17,901 nucleotides of DNA from Pseudomonadota bacterium (lineage in GTDB: Bacteria; Bdellovibrionota_B; Oligoflexia; Oligoflexales; JAPPIL01): NCBI GenBank assembly GCA_028877195.1, contig JAPPIL010000219.1, positions 1 through 17,901 of the forward strand. Direction: 5' to 3'. Positions 1 through 6,446 of the stretch are shown here, one piece after another (within the stretch, counting starts at the first letter, position 1; each line of letters begins with the position of its first letter). The translations under genes were made by a program, and so were the position numbers. The notes under the pieces are model-generated. The model was not told the origin of the DNA. It did not search any database and saw nothing but the letters and a program-made list of their open reading frames with translations.

Positions 1-16
1 ATCTAATAGAAATTCC

Positions 17-46
17 TTGACAGTTGCTGTTAACAATAGATACAAG
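17..46 (+). promoter_or_regulatory. Sigma70-type promoter of the first barrel gene
   Basis: A perfect TTGACA at 17-22 is followed after 18 bases by TACAAG at 41-46, a 4/6 match to the -10 consensus. Transcription would start near 53, giving a leader of about 50 bases that runs into the strong ribosome binding site at 95-100. The -35 is convincing and the -10 only fair. Confidence 0.55.
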
Positions 47-105
47 CCCGCCGAGCTGTAGATATTTCAATTTAATTTAGTTTACGGGGAATTTAGGAGG
101 TTATC

Positions 106-1206
106 GTGAGGAGAGTATTAGGTATAATTTTCGTCTGTTCGGCATTGGCGACGCAATCGTTTGCGGGACAAGAGATAGGCCGACAAGCGGTGCGAACAGC
201 GTTGAAGGATGGGAGCTTGATTAAGGATTTGGCGGCGACACACGGTGTTTTGCCGACTGCGATCAACCACAGCAATATCGGTAAGTTCATGCAGGGCAAG
301 CAACTTGTCGGCAAGGTGCGAGATGCACTGATTGCTGGTGTTGCGGCGTTGGTGATACTTACGCCTGGTGCAGCAGATGCTGAACTAAAACCACTGAAGC
401 CTGCGCCAAAGACTATCACTGCGATAGATAAGAGCGCTAAAGCAGCAAAAATAGATGACACTGCTGAACGCCAGTTTAAGCAGGTGGTTGGTATCTCTGG
501 TTCGTGGATTACCGCTAGCAAGGCTGATGACTCGTTGTTGGTTGGGGCTAATTATCACGCTAACTACAAGTATAAGCTTTCTAGCTTTAGTGCCAAAGCA
601 CAAGGGATTGTCAACAATATCAAACGAACCGGCACTGATAACTGGGATCATCACAATGACTACACTGCCAGAGCTAACTACACCCAAGCGCTTGAAATCG
701 ACGGTCGGGAAATAATGCCGATCGGGATCATCGACGGTGGTGCTTCGCATTTTGGCAATTCACGTCGCTTGGCTGACCTTACTGGTAGTATCGGTATTCA
801 GGCACAGGGCAAGTATTTGGACAGAGATGTCTATGTTCAGCTTCGTGCTGGTGGCGGTGGTTTGGGTAACGCTAAATACGTGGACGGCGATTACGAAGAT
901 TTGGATTGGGAGTCAGTGGTTGTATTTGGTGTAACTGCGAAACTACCTTGGGTTACTTTGGGTGATTTGGTTGGCGCACCTGCGGGTTCAATCGCTAACT
1001 TCTTCCCGTTGATTCCTGGTGGTGATCTTGAATACTCTCGCTACTACAAGGCGAATGACTGGGATATTGCGACGGATATGTTGCGTGGTAGCCTTACACT
1101 TACTAAAGAACTGTCTTTGAAAGGTGAATGGAACAAACGCACCGACGAGGACGGCCACTACAAAGTGATGGCAAACCTTGAGTTGACCGATATGTTTGCG
1201 AAGTAG
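106..1206 (+). CDS. Exported beta-barrel-like protein with double-signal N-terminal module (paralogue A)
   Basis: I do not recognise this protein as a named family. The start is GTG at 106, chosen because AGGAGG at 95-100 sits five bases upstream and a signal peptide begins there. Residues 1-20 form a classical signal peptide ending in SFA before Gly21. Residues 30-83 are a helical-looking module that is nearly identical in spacing to the next gene. Residues 74-92 are a second hydrophobic stretch ending in ADA before Glu93, which again looks like a signal peptidase I site. The remaining 274 residues alternate polar and hydrophobic positions, are rich in Gly, Tyr and Asn, and look like outer-membrane beta-strands. 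A terminator follows directly, so the gene is probably monocistronic. A role as a porin-like or surface protein is inference. The double-signal arrangement could instead mean that the module is a removable propeptide. Confidence 0.8.
   Translation: MRRVLGIIFVCSALATQSFAGQEIGRQAVRTALKDGSLIKDLAATHGVLPTAINHSNIGKFMQGKQLVGKVRDALIAGVAALVILTPGAADAELKPLKPAPKTITAIDKSAKAAKIDDTAERQFKQVVGISGSWITASKADDSLLVGANYHANYKYKLSSFSAKAQGIVNNIKRTGTDNWDHHNDYTARANYTQALEIDGREIMPIGIIDGGASHFGNSRRLADLTGSIGIQAQGKYLDRDVYVQLRAGGGGLGNAKYVDGDYEDLDWESVVVFGVTAKLPWVTLGDLVGAPAGSIANFFPLIPGGDLEYSRYYKANDWDIATDMLRGSLTLTKELSLKGEWNKRTDEDGHYKVMANLELTDMFAK
193..354 (+). repeat. Paralogous N-terminal module, copy 1
   Basis: This encodes residues 30-83 of the first barrel protein and aligns without gaps to residues 30-83 of the second (1420-1581). 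Shared residues include Arg30-Thr-Ala-Leu-Lys-Asp35, Val48-Leu-Pro-Thr-Ala-Ile-Asn54 and Gly59-Lys-Phe-Met62. A 17-base run, TTGCCGACTGCGATCAA, is identical in both genes, although the downstream barrel portions have diverged far more. Confidence 0.75.
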
Positions 1207-1228
1207 TTTTACTACCTGATGGAGCTGT

Positions 1229-1270
1229 AAAAACAGAGAGCATGGTGTTGACTATGCTCTCTGTTTTTTT
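1229..1270 (+). terminator. Rho-independent terminator after paralogue A
   Basis: ACAGAGAGCAT at 1233-1243 pairs perfectly with ATGCTCTCTGT at 1254-1264 around a ten-base loop. A run of T follows to 1270, and A residues at 1229-1232 extend the stem. This separates the transcripts of the two barrel genes. Confidence 0.9.
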
Positions 1271-1298
1271 GTGCGTCTGGCGCATGCGCAGCGATAAT
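1269..1298 (+). promoter_or_regulatory. Candidate promoter of paralogue B with palindromic spacer
   Basis: TTGTGC at 1269-1274 and GATAAT at 1293-1298 are 18 bases apart. The spacer contains the perfect ten-base palindrome GCGCATGCGC at 1280-1289, a possible operator. The -35 overlaps the T-tract of the preceding terminator. Confidence 0.4.
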
Positions 1299-1332
1299 AA
1301 GCAATAAAATCTACTAAACAAAAGGAGAGACG

Positions 1333-2394
1333 ATGATAAAATACGGTGTAAGCGTGATAGCGGCATTGCTCCTGACTACACAGGTGTATGCGGGAGGGCA
1401 GGGCATCCGCCACACGATAAGGACGGCTCTTAAGGACAGTGTGTTGATTCAGAGATTAGCAAGCGCGCACAAGGTATTGCCGACTGCGATCAATAGTAGC
1501 AATGTTGGCAAGTTTATGGGCAGTGCGGAACTAGCTAGTAAGTTGCGCAATACCCTCATCGCTAGTGGTGCTGCTTTGGTTTTACTTGCTGGTTCGGCAG
1601 TTGCCGAAGAAGGCCCGCCATCTAGGGAAACGATAGAGTCAGGCAGAGAAGATGTAGTTGTCTATGGAGAGATCACGCCGACTAGGGAGGAGCAGTATAA
1701 ATTAGTTACTTCCAGTAGGTTAGGATTTTCTGGCGGTTTTGGCGGTGCGACGCATCATGCGCCTGGCCAATGGCAGGCAGGTATTTTTTATCGCGGTAGT
1801 TTGATGACTGATACGGCAAAAATGATTGCCAATCTAAATACGATGATGAACATAAATAGGGGTGAGAACCTTAGACAAGGTGGGGTATATGCTAGAGCCA
1901 AGTATATTCAATCTTGGGGTGATGGTAGTTATGATGGCTATTCGTCGGTGTCCTTCGGGGTAAAGGGAGAACTTGGATACTCAAACTACGACGGTAGCGC
2001 ACACATCACCGATTTTGCCTCCACAATCGGTGTTTTGTTTTGGGGGGCTGATTATCAAAACAGCCATATCTTCTTGAATGCTGGTGTGGGGGTCTTGGAG
2101 GTTGACGATGAGATACCATACCGAAACAGGAAAAGTATCGCAGCTGTTTTTGGTATCGACATCGACCTGCCTGGGGTATCGACAGGTGCTGAGGGTGGTG
2201 AGATAAGCTATTCGGCATTCTTTGTTGATGATGCGTATGCTCATAAGATGCGTTACGACTTGCTTTTTGCAGACCTAGTATCGCTGAACGGTGAGGTTTT
2301 TTATCTATACGACTACCATGATTCTGATCGTGATTACCTGCAATATCAGCTATTGGCGAACCTCAATTTGTTGAGCTTAATTGGCATTCACTAG
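1333..2394 (+). CDS. Exported beta-barrel-like protein with double-signal N-terminal module (paralogue B)
   Basis: This is the tandem paralogue of the gene at 106-1206. ATG at 1333 follows AAAGGAGAG at 1321-1329. Residues 1-20 are a signal peptide ending in VYA before Gly21. The module at residues 30-83 matches the paralogue in spacing and at roughly half of its positions. A second hydrophobic stretch ends in AVA before Glu92. The C-terminal 262 residues look like an outer-membrane barrel. They align loosely with the paralogue near the end, where both have a Ser-Leu-x-Gly-Glu segment and a closing Leu-Leu/Met-Ala-Asn-Leu strand. The loops differ strongly, as expected of surface-exposed segments. 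The 3' end overlaps the ABC ATPase by 14 bases. Function is unknown. Confidence 0.8.
   Translation: MIKYGVSVIAALLLTTQVYAGGQGIRHTIRTALKDSVLIQRLASAHKVLPTAINSSNVGKFMGSAELASKLRNTLIASGAALVLLAGSAVAEEGPPSRETIESGREDVVVYGEITPTREEQYKLVTSSRLGFSGGFGGATHHAPGQWQAGIFYRGSLMTDTAKMIANLNTMMNINRGENLRQGGVYARAKYIQSWGDGSYDGYSSVSFGVKGELGYSNYDGSAHITDFASTIGVLFWGADYQNSHIFLNAGVGVLEVDDEIPYRNRKSIAAVFGIDIDLPGVSTGAEGGEISYSAFFVDDAYAHKMRYDLLFADLVSLNGEVFYLYDYHDSDRDYLQYQLLANLNLLSLIGIH
1420..1581 (+). repeat. Paralogous N-terminal module, copy 2
   Basis: This is the counterpart of 193-354, encoding residues 30-83 of paralogue B. It is conserved without gaps, including the residues between the two putative signal peptidase sites. 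Confidence 0.75.
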
Positions 2395-3133
2395 TGGTTT
2401 AGCAGCGTCGTTGTCAATCGATGCGATAACCATATCGGGCCTGCATGCATGGTTTGCTAATCGCACAGTAATTCACCCCACTGACCTTGTTTTGCCAGCA
2501 GGAAAATTTATCTCGGTGCTTGGTGTCAATGGTGTTGGCAAGACGACGATGCTACGCACATTAGTTGGCAACAATCCCTTTGGCAAGGCAAGGGTCTGCT
2601 TGCGCAATGGCATCGACTTGCTGGCGTTAGGGGGAGCGGAACGAGCAAAGGCATGTGCTTGGATACCAGCACCCAGCCCGCTGGCGTTTCCCTATTCGGT
2701 GTTTGAGGTCGTGCTGATGGGGCGTTATCCGCATCATCATGGTCTGCCATCAGATAAAGACCGCAGGCTCACGGCTGCGACCCTCAAAGATTTAGATTTA
2801 GTAGACTTACAGCATCGCAATGTCAATACCTTGAGCAGTGGGGAGCGCCAGCTAGTCTTGTTAGCAAGAGGCATCAATTGCCGCAGTGCCTTGTTGCTGA
2901 TCGATGAGCCGACCGCCAGCCTTGATGCTGGTCGGGAGTTGCAGGTGTTGCGTTATCTGCGCATGCTGACGACCAAGCATGGTCGCACGATTATCGCTGC
3001 CATCCATAATCTTCAGGGTGCCCAGCAATTCAGCGATGTAGTGTTGACGATTGAACAGGGGCAAGTGCAAGTGTTTGACCCCGCAGCAAAGGCTTTTGTG
3101 CCAGAGGTCGTAGGGCGAATGTTTGGGCTGTAG
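2381..3133 (+). CDS. ABC transporter ATP-binding protein, FecE/BtuD/HmuV-like
   Basis: This is an ATPase subunit of an iron-siderophore, heme or cobalamin type importer, judged by Val-Phe-Glu-Val-Val-Leu-Met-Gly-Arg-Tyr-Pro-His at 108-119, which is typical of that family. Walker A GVNGVGKT lies at residues 48-55, the signature LSSGERQ at 151-157, Walker B LLLIDE at 171-176, the D-loop SLD at 180-182 and the H-loop His209. At the Q-loop the usual Pro-Gln is Pro-Ala (Ala97), which is unusual because this Gln contacts Mg-ATP and the permease. The start is TTG at 2381, overlapping the barrel gene by 14 bases. TTG at 2411 is an alternative. Neither has a good ribosome binding site, so coupling to the barrel gene is likely. 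No permease or binding protein gene lies nearby. A cooperation with the barrel protein is only suggested by the overlap. Confidence 0.85.
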   Translation: MAFTSGLAASLSIDAITISGLHAWFANRTVIHPTDLVLPAGKFISVLGVNGVGKTTMLRTLVGNNPFGKARVCLRNGIDLLALGGAERAKACAWIPAPSPLAFPYSVFEVVLMGRYPHHHGLPSDKDRRLTAATLKDLDLVDLQHRNVNTLSSGERQLVLLARGINCRSALLLIDEPTASLDAGRELQVLRYLRMLTTKHGRTIIAAIHNLQGAQQFSDVVLTIEQGQVQVFDPAAKAFVPEVVGRMFGL

Positions 3134-3146
3134 TGGCGACACGCCC

Positions 3147-3197
3147 TAGTAAAGCATATTTTACTAACTGCCGAGCTTATGTAAGAATGCTTTACTA
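3147..3197 (+). promoter_or_regulatory. Fic gene promoter enclosed by an 11-bp inverted repeat
   Basis: TAGTAAAGCAT at 3147-3157 and ATGCTTTACTA at 3187-3197 are a perfect inverted repeat. The left arm also forms a tighter dyad, TAGTAAA (3147-3153) with TTTACTA (3160-3166). TTTACT at 3160-3165 and AAGAAT at 3183-3188, 17 bases apart, could be the -35 and -10. The promoter would therefore lie within the repeat, as expected of an autoregulatory operator. The Fic protein has its own C-terminal winged-helix-like region that could be the binder. Confidence 0.5.
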
Positions 3198-3237
3198 AAG
3201 TGTAGACAAACATCAGAGCGCTTGACTGGCAGGACAA

Positions 3238-4389
3238 ATGCCAATAAAAACAGGAGTATACAAGACAGTTGCGGACGAGCGGGGGAGCTATGAAGCTTTT
3301 ATTCCGCATCCGTTGCCGCCTGCTCAACCCCTATTGAGCGGAGAACGTAATCACTTGCTACAGCAAGCTGAAAACTCCCTTGCTCGTCTCCAATTAGCGG
3401 TGAGCATTGTGCCTTCGCCGCATGTATTTGTTTATAGCTTCATTAGGAAAGAGGCAGTTATTTCCTCCCAGATAGAAGGAACGCAGGCGACCCTGCCAGA
3501 TTTAATCACCGCCACCGCGGATACGCTTCCGAAGGAACAAGATGCCGATATAGAGGAAGTCTGTAATTACGTGCGTGCGGTTGAGTTTTGCTTGGCAGAG
3601 ATGCAAAAAGATGGCGGCTTGCCTATCTCAACAAGACTGCTGTGTGGTGCGCATCGGCATCTCATGCAGGGGGTGCGAGGACAGAGCAAAATGCCAGGGG
3701 AGTTGCGCCGTAGCCAAAATTGGGTTGGTGGTAGTAGTCCACAGAATGCAAGGTATGTGCCACCGCCACCAGAACACTTGCCGCAACTGCTATCTGATTT
3801 AGAAAAGTATGTGCATGGCAAGGATGAGCTGCCTTTGCTGGTGCGTGTTGGGTTGCTGCATGTGCAGTTTGAGAGCATACACCCGTTTGTTGACGGCAAT
3901 GGTCGGGTTGGGAGACTGCTGATCGCGTTGCTCCTCAAACACTGGGGTCTACTCTCTGAACCGCTGCTCTACATGAGTTTGTTTTTTAAGCGCCAGCGCT
4001 TGGAATACTACGACCGTCTCAATGCTGTACGCACCGAAGGTGATTGGGATGGCTGGTTAAGTTATTTCTTGCGTGGTGTGGTTGAAACTGCAGATGAAGC
4101 AGTGCACTGCGCTGGTGAAATAACAAAATTGCTTGCCCACGATCGCATAAAGATTATTAATTTCCCCAAGAGCACGCTAACGACACTAAAACTGTTTGAA
4201 CTGTTTCCAAAACACCCTGCTATGACTGTCGCACGCGCAGCACAGCTGCTAGCAACGACCAGACAGACGGCACACAGCACTATCAACATACTACGGCAGC
4301 TAGGTATCGTTGACGAAATAACCGCCAAACAACGCTCACGTATCTTCTGCTACACTGCTTATGTTGACCTCCTAAAAAAAGAAGACTGA
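3238..4389 (+). CDS. Fic family protein (class II, AMP transferase type) with C-terminal HTH
   Basis: Fic enzymes transfer AMP, or sometimes other groups, from a nucleotide to a hydroxyl side chain of a target protein. The catalytic motif HPFVDGNGRVGR is complete at residues 215-226, with His215 and the metal-binding Asp219. An inhibitory motif of the Ser-x-x-x-Glu-Gly type lies at 76-81, N-terminal to the core, which makes this a class II autoinhibited Fic. The N-terminal segment resembles DUF4172/Fic_N. Residues about 315-375 look like a winged helix, with a recognition-helix-like stretch at 338-353. The length of 383 residues is normal for the family. ATG at 3238 follows AGGA at 3231-3234. 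The gene stands alone between an intact ABC ATPase gene and a remnant of a second one. Target and role (regulator, toxin or phage defence) cannot be read from the sequence. Confidence 0.9.
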   Translation: MPIKTGVYKTVADERGSYEAFIPHPLPPAQPLLSGERNHLLQQAENSLARLQLAVSIVPSPHVFVYSFIRKEAVISSQIEGTQATLPDLITATADTLPKEQDADIEEVCNYVRAVEFCLAEMQKDGGLPISTRLLCGAHRHLMQGVRGQSKMPGELRRSQNWVGGSSPQNARYVPPPPEHLPQLLSDLEKYVHGKDELPLLVRVGLLHVQFESIHPFVDGNGRVGRLLIALLLKHWGLLSEPLLYMSLFFKRQRLEYYDRLNAVRTEGDWDGWLSYFLRGVVETADEAVHCAGEITKLLAHDRIKIINFPKSTLTTLKLFELFPKHPAMTVARAAQLLATTRQTAHSTINILRQLGIVDEITAKQRSRIFCYTAYVDLLKKED

Positions 4390-4401
4390 TGCGTTACTCA
4401 T

Positions 4402-4467
4402 GTCAATCTGGTTTTACCAACAGGCAACGTGTCTCCCGAAGTAGTAGGGCGCATGTTTGGGTTGTAG
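4402..4467 (+). pseudogene. Internally deleted remnant of a second ABC ATPase gene
   Basis: Directly behind the Fic stop and in the same reading frame, 4402-4467 encodes Val-Asn-Leu-Val-Leu-Pro-Thr-Gly-Asn-Val and then Ser-Pro-Glu-Val-Val-Gly-Arg-Met-Phe-Gly-Leu-stop. The first part resembles residues 35-42 of the intact ATPase (Asp-Leu-Val-Leu-Pro-Ala-Gly-Lys). The second is identical to its last ten residues (Pro-Glu to the final Leu). Bases 4435-4467 match 3101-3133 at 28 of 33 positions, and all five differences are synonymous. The source was thus a diverged, once functional paralogue that lost its central 190 or so codons. There is no start codon of its own. Confidence 0.7.
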
Positions 4468-4522
4468 ACGCAATTACCGCGGCATGTTAATGCTGAAGTA
4501 GGCTGTTGCTGGGTGCTTATTT

Positions 4523-5710
4523 ATGAGAATCGAACAGATACGCCTAAAGAACTTTCGTGCGTTCAAAGACGTTCATTTGAAAGACATTCCTAACTTCGCG
4601 GTTATTATCGGTTCTAATGGCAGCGGCAAATCTACCCTGTTTTCTGTGTTTGGGTTTCTCAAGGATGCCATCACATCCAACGTAACTACAGCTTTAAATA
4701 AATTAGGTGGTAGTCGTGGCTTCAGGGAAGTCAGAAGCAGAGGTGCAAATGAGGCTATTGAGATTGAAATTAAGTTTCGACCTAAACCAGACAAGCAGTT
4801 AGTAACCTACACGTTGAACATAATAGAAAAGGACGGCAAAGCAGTTATTGAACGCGAGGTTCTCAAATATCGGCGTGGCAAAAGAGGCTCACCATGGCAC
4901 TTTCTTGATTTCGCTAACGGCAAAGGCAGTGCGGTTATCAATGAATTAGACAAAGTAGAGAATGAAACAGAGTTAGAACGTGAGGAGCAAACATTAAAAT
5001 CACCCGACATTCTTGCCATTAAGGGTATCGCCCAGTTTGAACGTTTCCCTGCTGCGGTGGCTTTGGGTAATCTCATTGAGCGTTGGCATATTTCTGATTT
5101 TCATATCAGCAGGGCACGCCCTGAACAGGAAGTAGGGCATGCCGAGCACCTTTCACGGGAAGGAGAGAACTTATCGCAGGTTATAGAGTATCTTCATAAT
5201 CAACACCCAAAAACATTTAAGAAAATCATTAAGAAGCTGTCTGAACGTATCCCTGGCATCTCTAGTGTTGAGTCTAAACAAACTGAAGAAGGTCGTATTC
5301 TATTGAAGTTTAGGGATGGTTGTTTTGAAGATCCTTTTCTTGCCCGCTTTGTATCGGATGGCACAATCAAAATGCTTGCCTACCTAACACTGCTCTATGA
5401 CCCTTCTCCGCACCCACTTCTGTGTGTTGAAGAGCCTGAAAATCAGCTTCACCCGCGATTATTGGAAGAAATAGCAGAAGAATTTAGATCTTATGCCCAT
5501 CGCGGCGGACAAGTGTTTGTATCAACTCATTCGCCAGATTTTCTCAATGCTACCGATTTAGAAGAAGTGTTCTGGCTACAAAAAGAATCAGGTTATACGA
5601 TTATACAAAGGGCGAAGAACAATCAACAACTTGCACAATACATGTCCGATGGAGCAAAAATGGGGCAACTCTGGAGTGAAGGGTTCTTTGATGAAGCAGA
5701 CAGTGATTGA
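4523..5710 (+). CDS. AAA ATPase of the OLD/RecF-like (AAA_21) type
   Basis: This is an ABC-type ATPase related to OLD, RecF and SMC heads. The N-terminus has the RecF-like pattern Leu-Lys-Asn-Phe-Arg-Ala-Phe. Walker A GSNGSGKST is at residues 30-38, a signature-like Val-Ser-Asp-Gly-Thr at 277-281, Walker B with the acidic pair Glu303-Glu304 at 298-305, and the switch His in Ser-Thr-His-Ser-Pro at 334-338. The C-terminus carries Gly-Gln-Leu-Trp-Ser-Glu-Gly (381-387), of the kind seen at the ends of AAA_21 ATPases paired with DUF4276 proteins. There is no TOPRIM domain of its own. That role falls to the next gene, whose ATG abuts this stop. ATG at 4523 has only a weak upstream GGGTG. Base use looks more A-rich than the housekeeping genes, in keeping with transfer. 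The pair probably acts in phage or plasmid defence. Confidence 0.85.
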   Translation: MRIEQIRLKNFRAFKDVHLKDIPNFAVIIGSNGSGKSTLFSVFGFLKDAITSNVTTALNKLGGSRGFREVRSRGANEAIEIEIKFRPKPDKQLVTYTLNIIEKDGKAVIEREVLKYRRGKRGSPWHFLDFANGKGSAVINELDKVENETELEREEQTLKSPDILAIKGIAQFERFPAAVALGNLIERWHISDFHISRARPEQEVGHAEHLSREGENLSQVIEYLHNQHPKTFKKIIKKLSERIPGISSVESKQTEEGRILLKFRDGCFEDPFLARFVSDGTIKMLAYLTLLYDPSPHPLLCVEEPENQLHPRLLEEIAEEFRSYAHRGGQVFVSTHSPDFLNATDLEEVFWLQKESGYTIIQRAKNNQQLAQYMSDGAKMGQLWSEGFFDEADSD

Positions 5711-6274
5711 ATGACCAACCTCGTATTTTTTTTAGAAGGACGATCAGAAAAAGAATTGCTTCAGGTTTTGATGCCTCGTATTCTTGGCAACCACGGTCAT
5801 GTGAAATTTAATTACATAACCTTTCAGGGCAAGAAGGATTTAGAAAAAAAATTTATGTGCCGTTTGAGGGGATGGCTTAATCCTGATAGTGCTTTTGTAA
5901 TCCTTATTGACCAAGACCAAGATGATTGTCGGGAGCTGAAAAGTAAACTTCATGATAAATGCGCAGAAATTGACAAATCGCCAGTGCTTATCAGAGTTGC
6001 TTGCTGTGAATTAGAGAGTTGGTATTTTGGCGATTTGGAGGCTGTAGAAAAGGCACTTGAACTAAAAAATCTTACTGCTTATCGCAATAAGAAGAAGTAC
6101 CGAGAACCTGATAGTATTCTGAAACCATCAGAAGAGTTGCGTAAAATAACCCGTGAAGCATACCAAAAAATATCTGGATCACGAGACATTGCTCGTCATC
6201 TTTCCATAAGCACGAACACATCGGCTAGTTTCCATGCTTTTGTCAAAGGTATCAAAAAAATATGTGAGTTGTAG
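5711..6274 (+). CDS. DUF4276 family TOPRIM-like protein, partner of the upstream ATPase
   Basis: The protein shows the DUF4276 plan. An N-terminal Phe-Leu-Glu-Gly-Arg-Ser-Glu places Glu9 and Glu13 where a TOPRIM fold has its first acidic residue. Ile-Asp-Gln-Asp-Gln-Asp-Asp-Cys at 66-73 is the DxD motif (Asp67, Asp69). The family-typical Arg-Val-Ala-Cys-Cys-Glu-Leu-Glu-Ser-Trp-Tyr is at 95-105. The length of 187 residues is in the range for the family. The ATG immediately follows the ATPase TGA with no spacer, so translation is coupled and a fixed stoichiometry is likely. TOPRIM partners of OLD-like ATPases are usually nucleases. Nuclease action here is inferred from the acidic residues and the pairing. 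PARIS (AAA15 plus DUF4435) and Gabija are analogous systems, but this is a different pair of families. Confidence 0.8.
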   Translation: MTNLVFFLEGRSEKELLQVLMPRILGNHGHVKFNYITFQGKKDLEKKFMCRLRGWLNPDSAFVILIDQDQDDCRELKSKLHDKCAEIDKSPVLIRVACCELESWYFGDLEAVEKALELKNLTAYRNKKKYREPDSILKPSEELRKITREAYQKISGSRDIARHLSISTNTSASFHAFVKGIKKICEL

Positions 6275-6446
6275 CCTATTGTAGCGAGCGATCGAAGTGC
6301 AAGCAAACACACAACGCATGGACAAGTGGAGGGTTTTACTTATCGATAAAGCTGTTGATTCAATAGAAAACGCGAAGAAAGCTTTCGATGTCTTGAATTA
6401 AAGAGAGGTCAGCAGCGAATTTTGTAACACCTATCCCGCGTGTTTT

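Noticed and set aside
6284..6300. GAGCGATCGAAG similar to GAGCGCTCGAAG near 17736
   Set aside because: Only about 12 bases are shared with one mismatch. That is too little to call a repeat family from one window.
6318..6401. 27-residue ORF starting with ATG between the DUF4276 gene and alkD
   Set aside because: It has no ribosome binding site and is too short to judge. It may be a fragment, but no parent was recognised. The rest of 6275-6446 shows no hairpin with a T-run.
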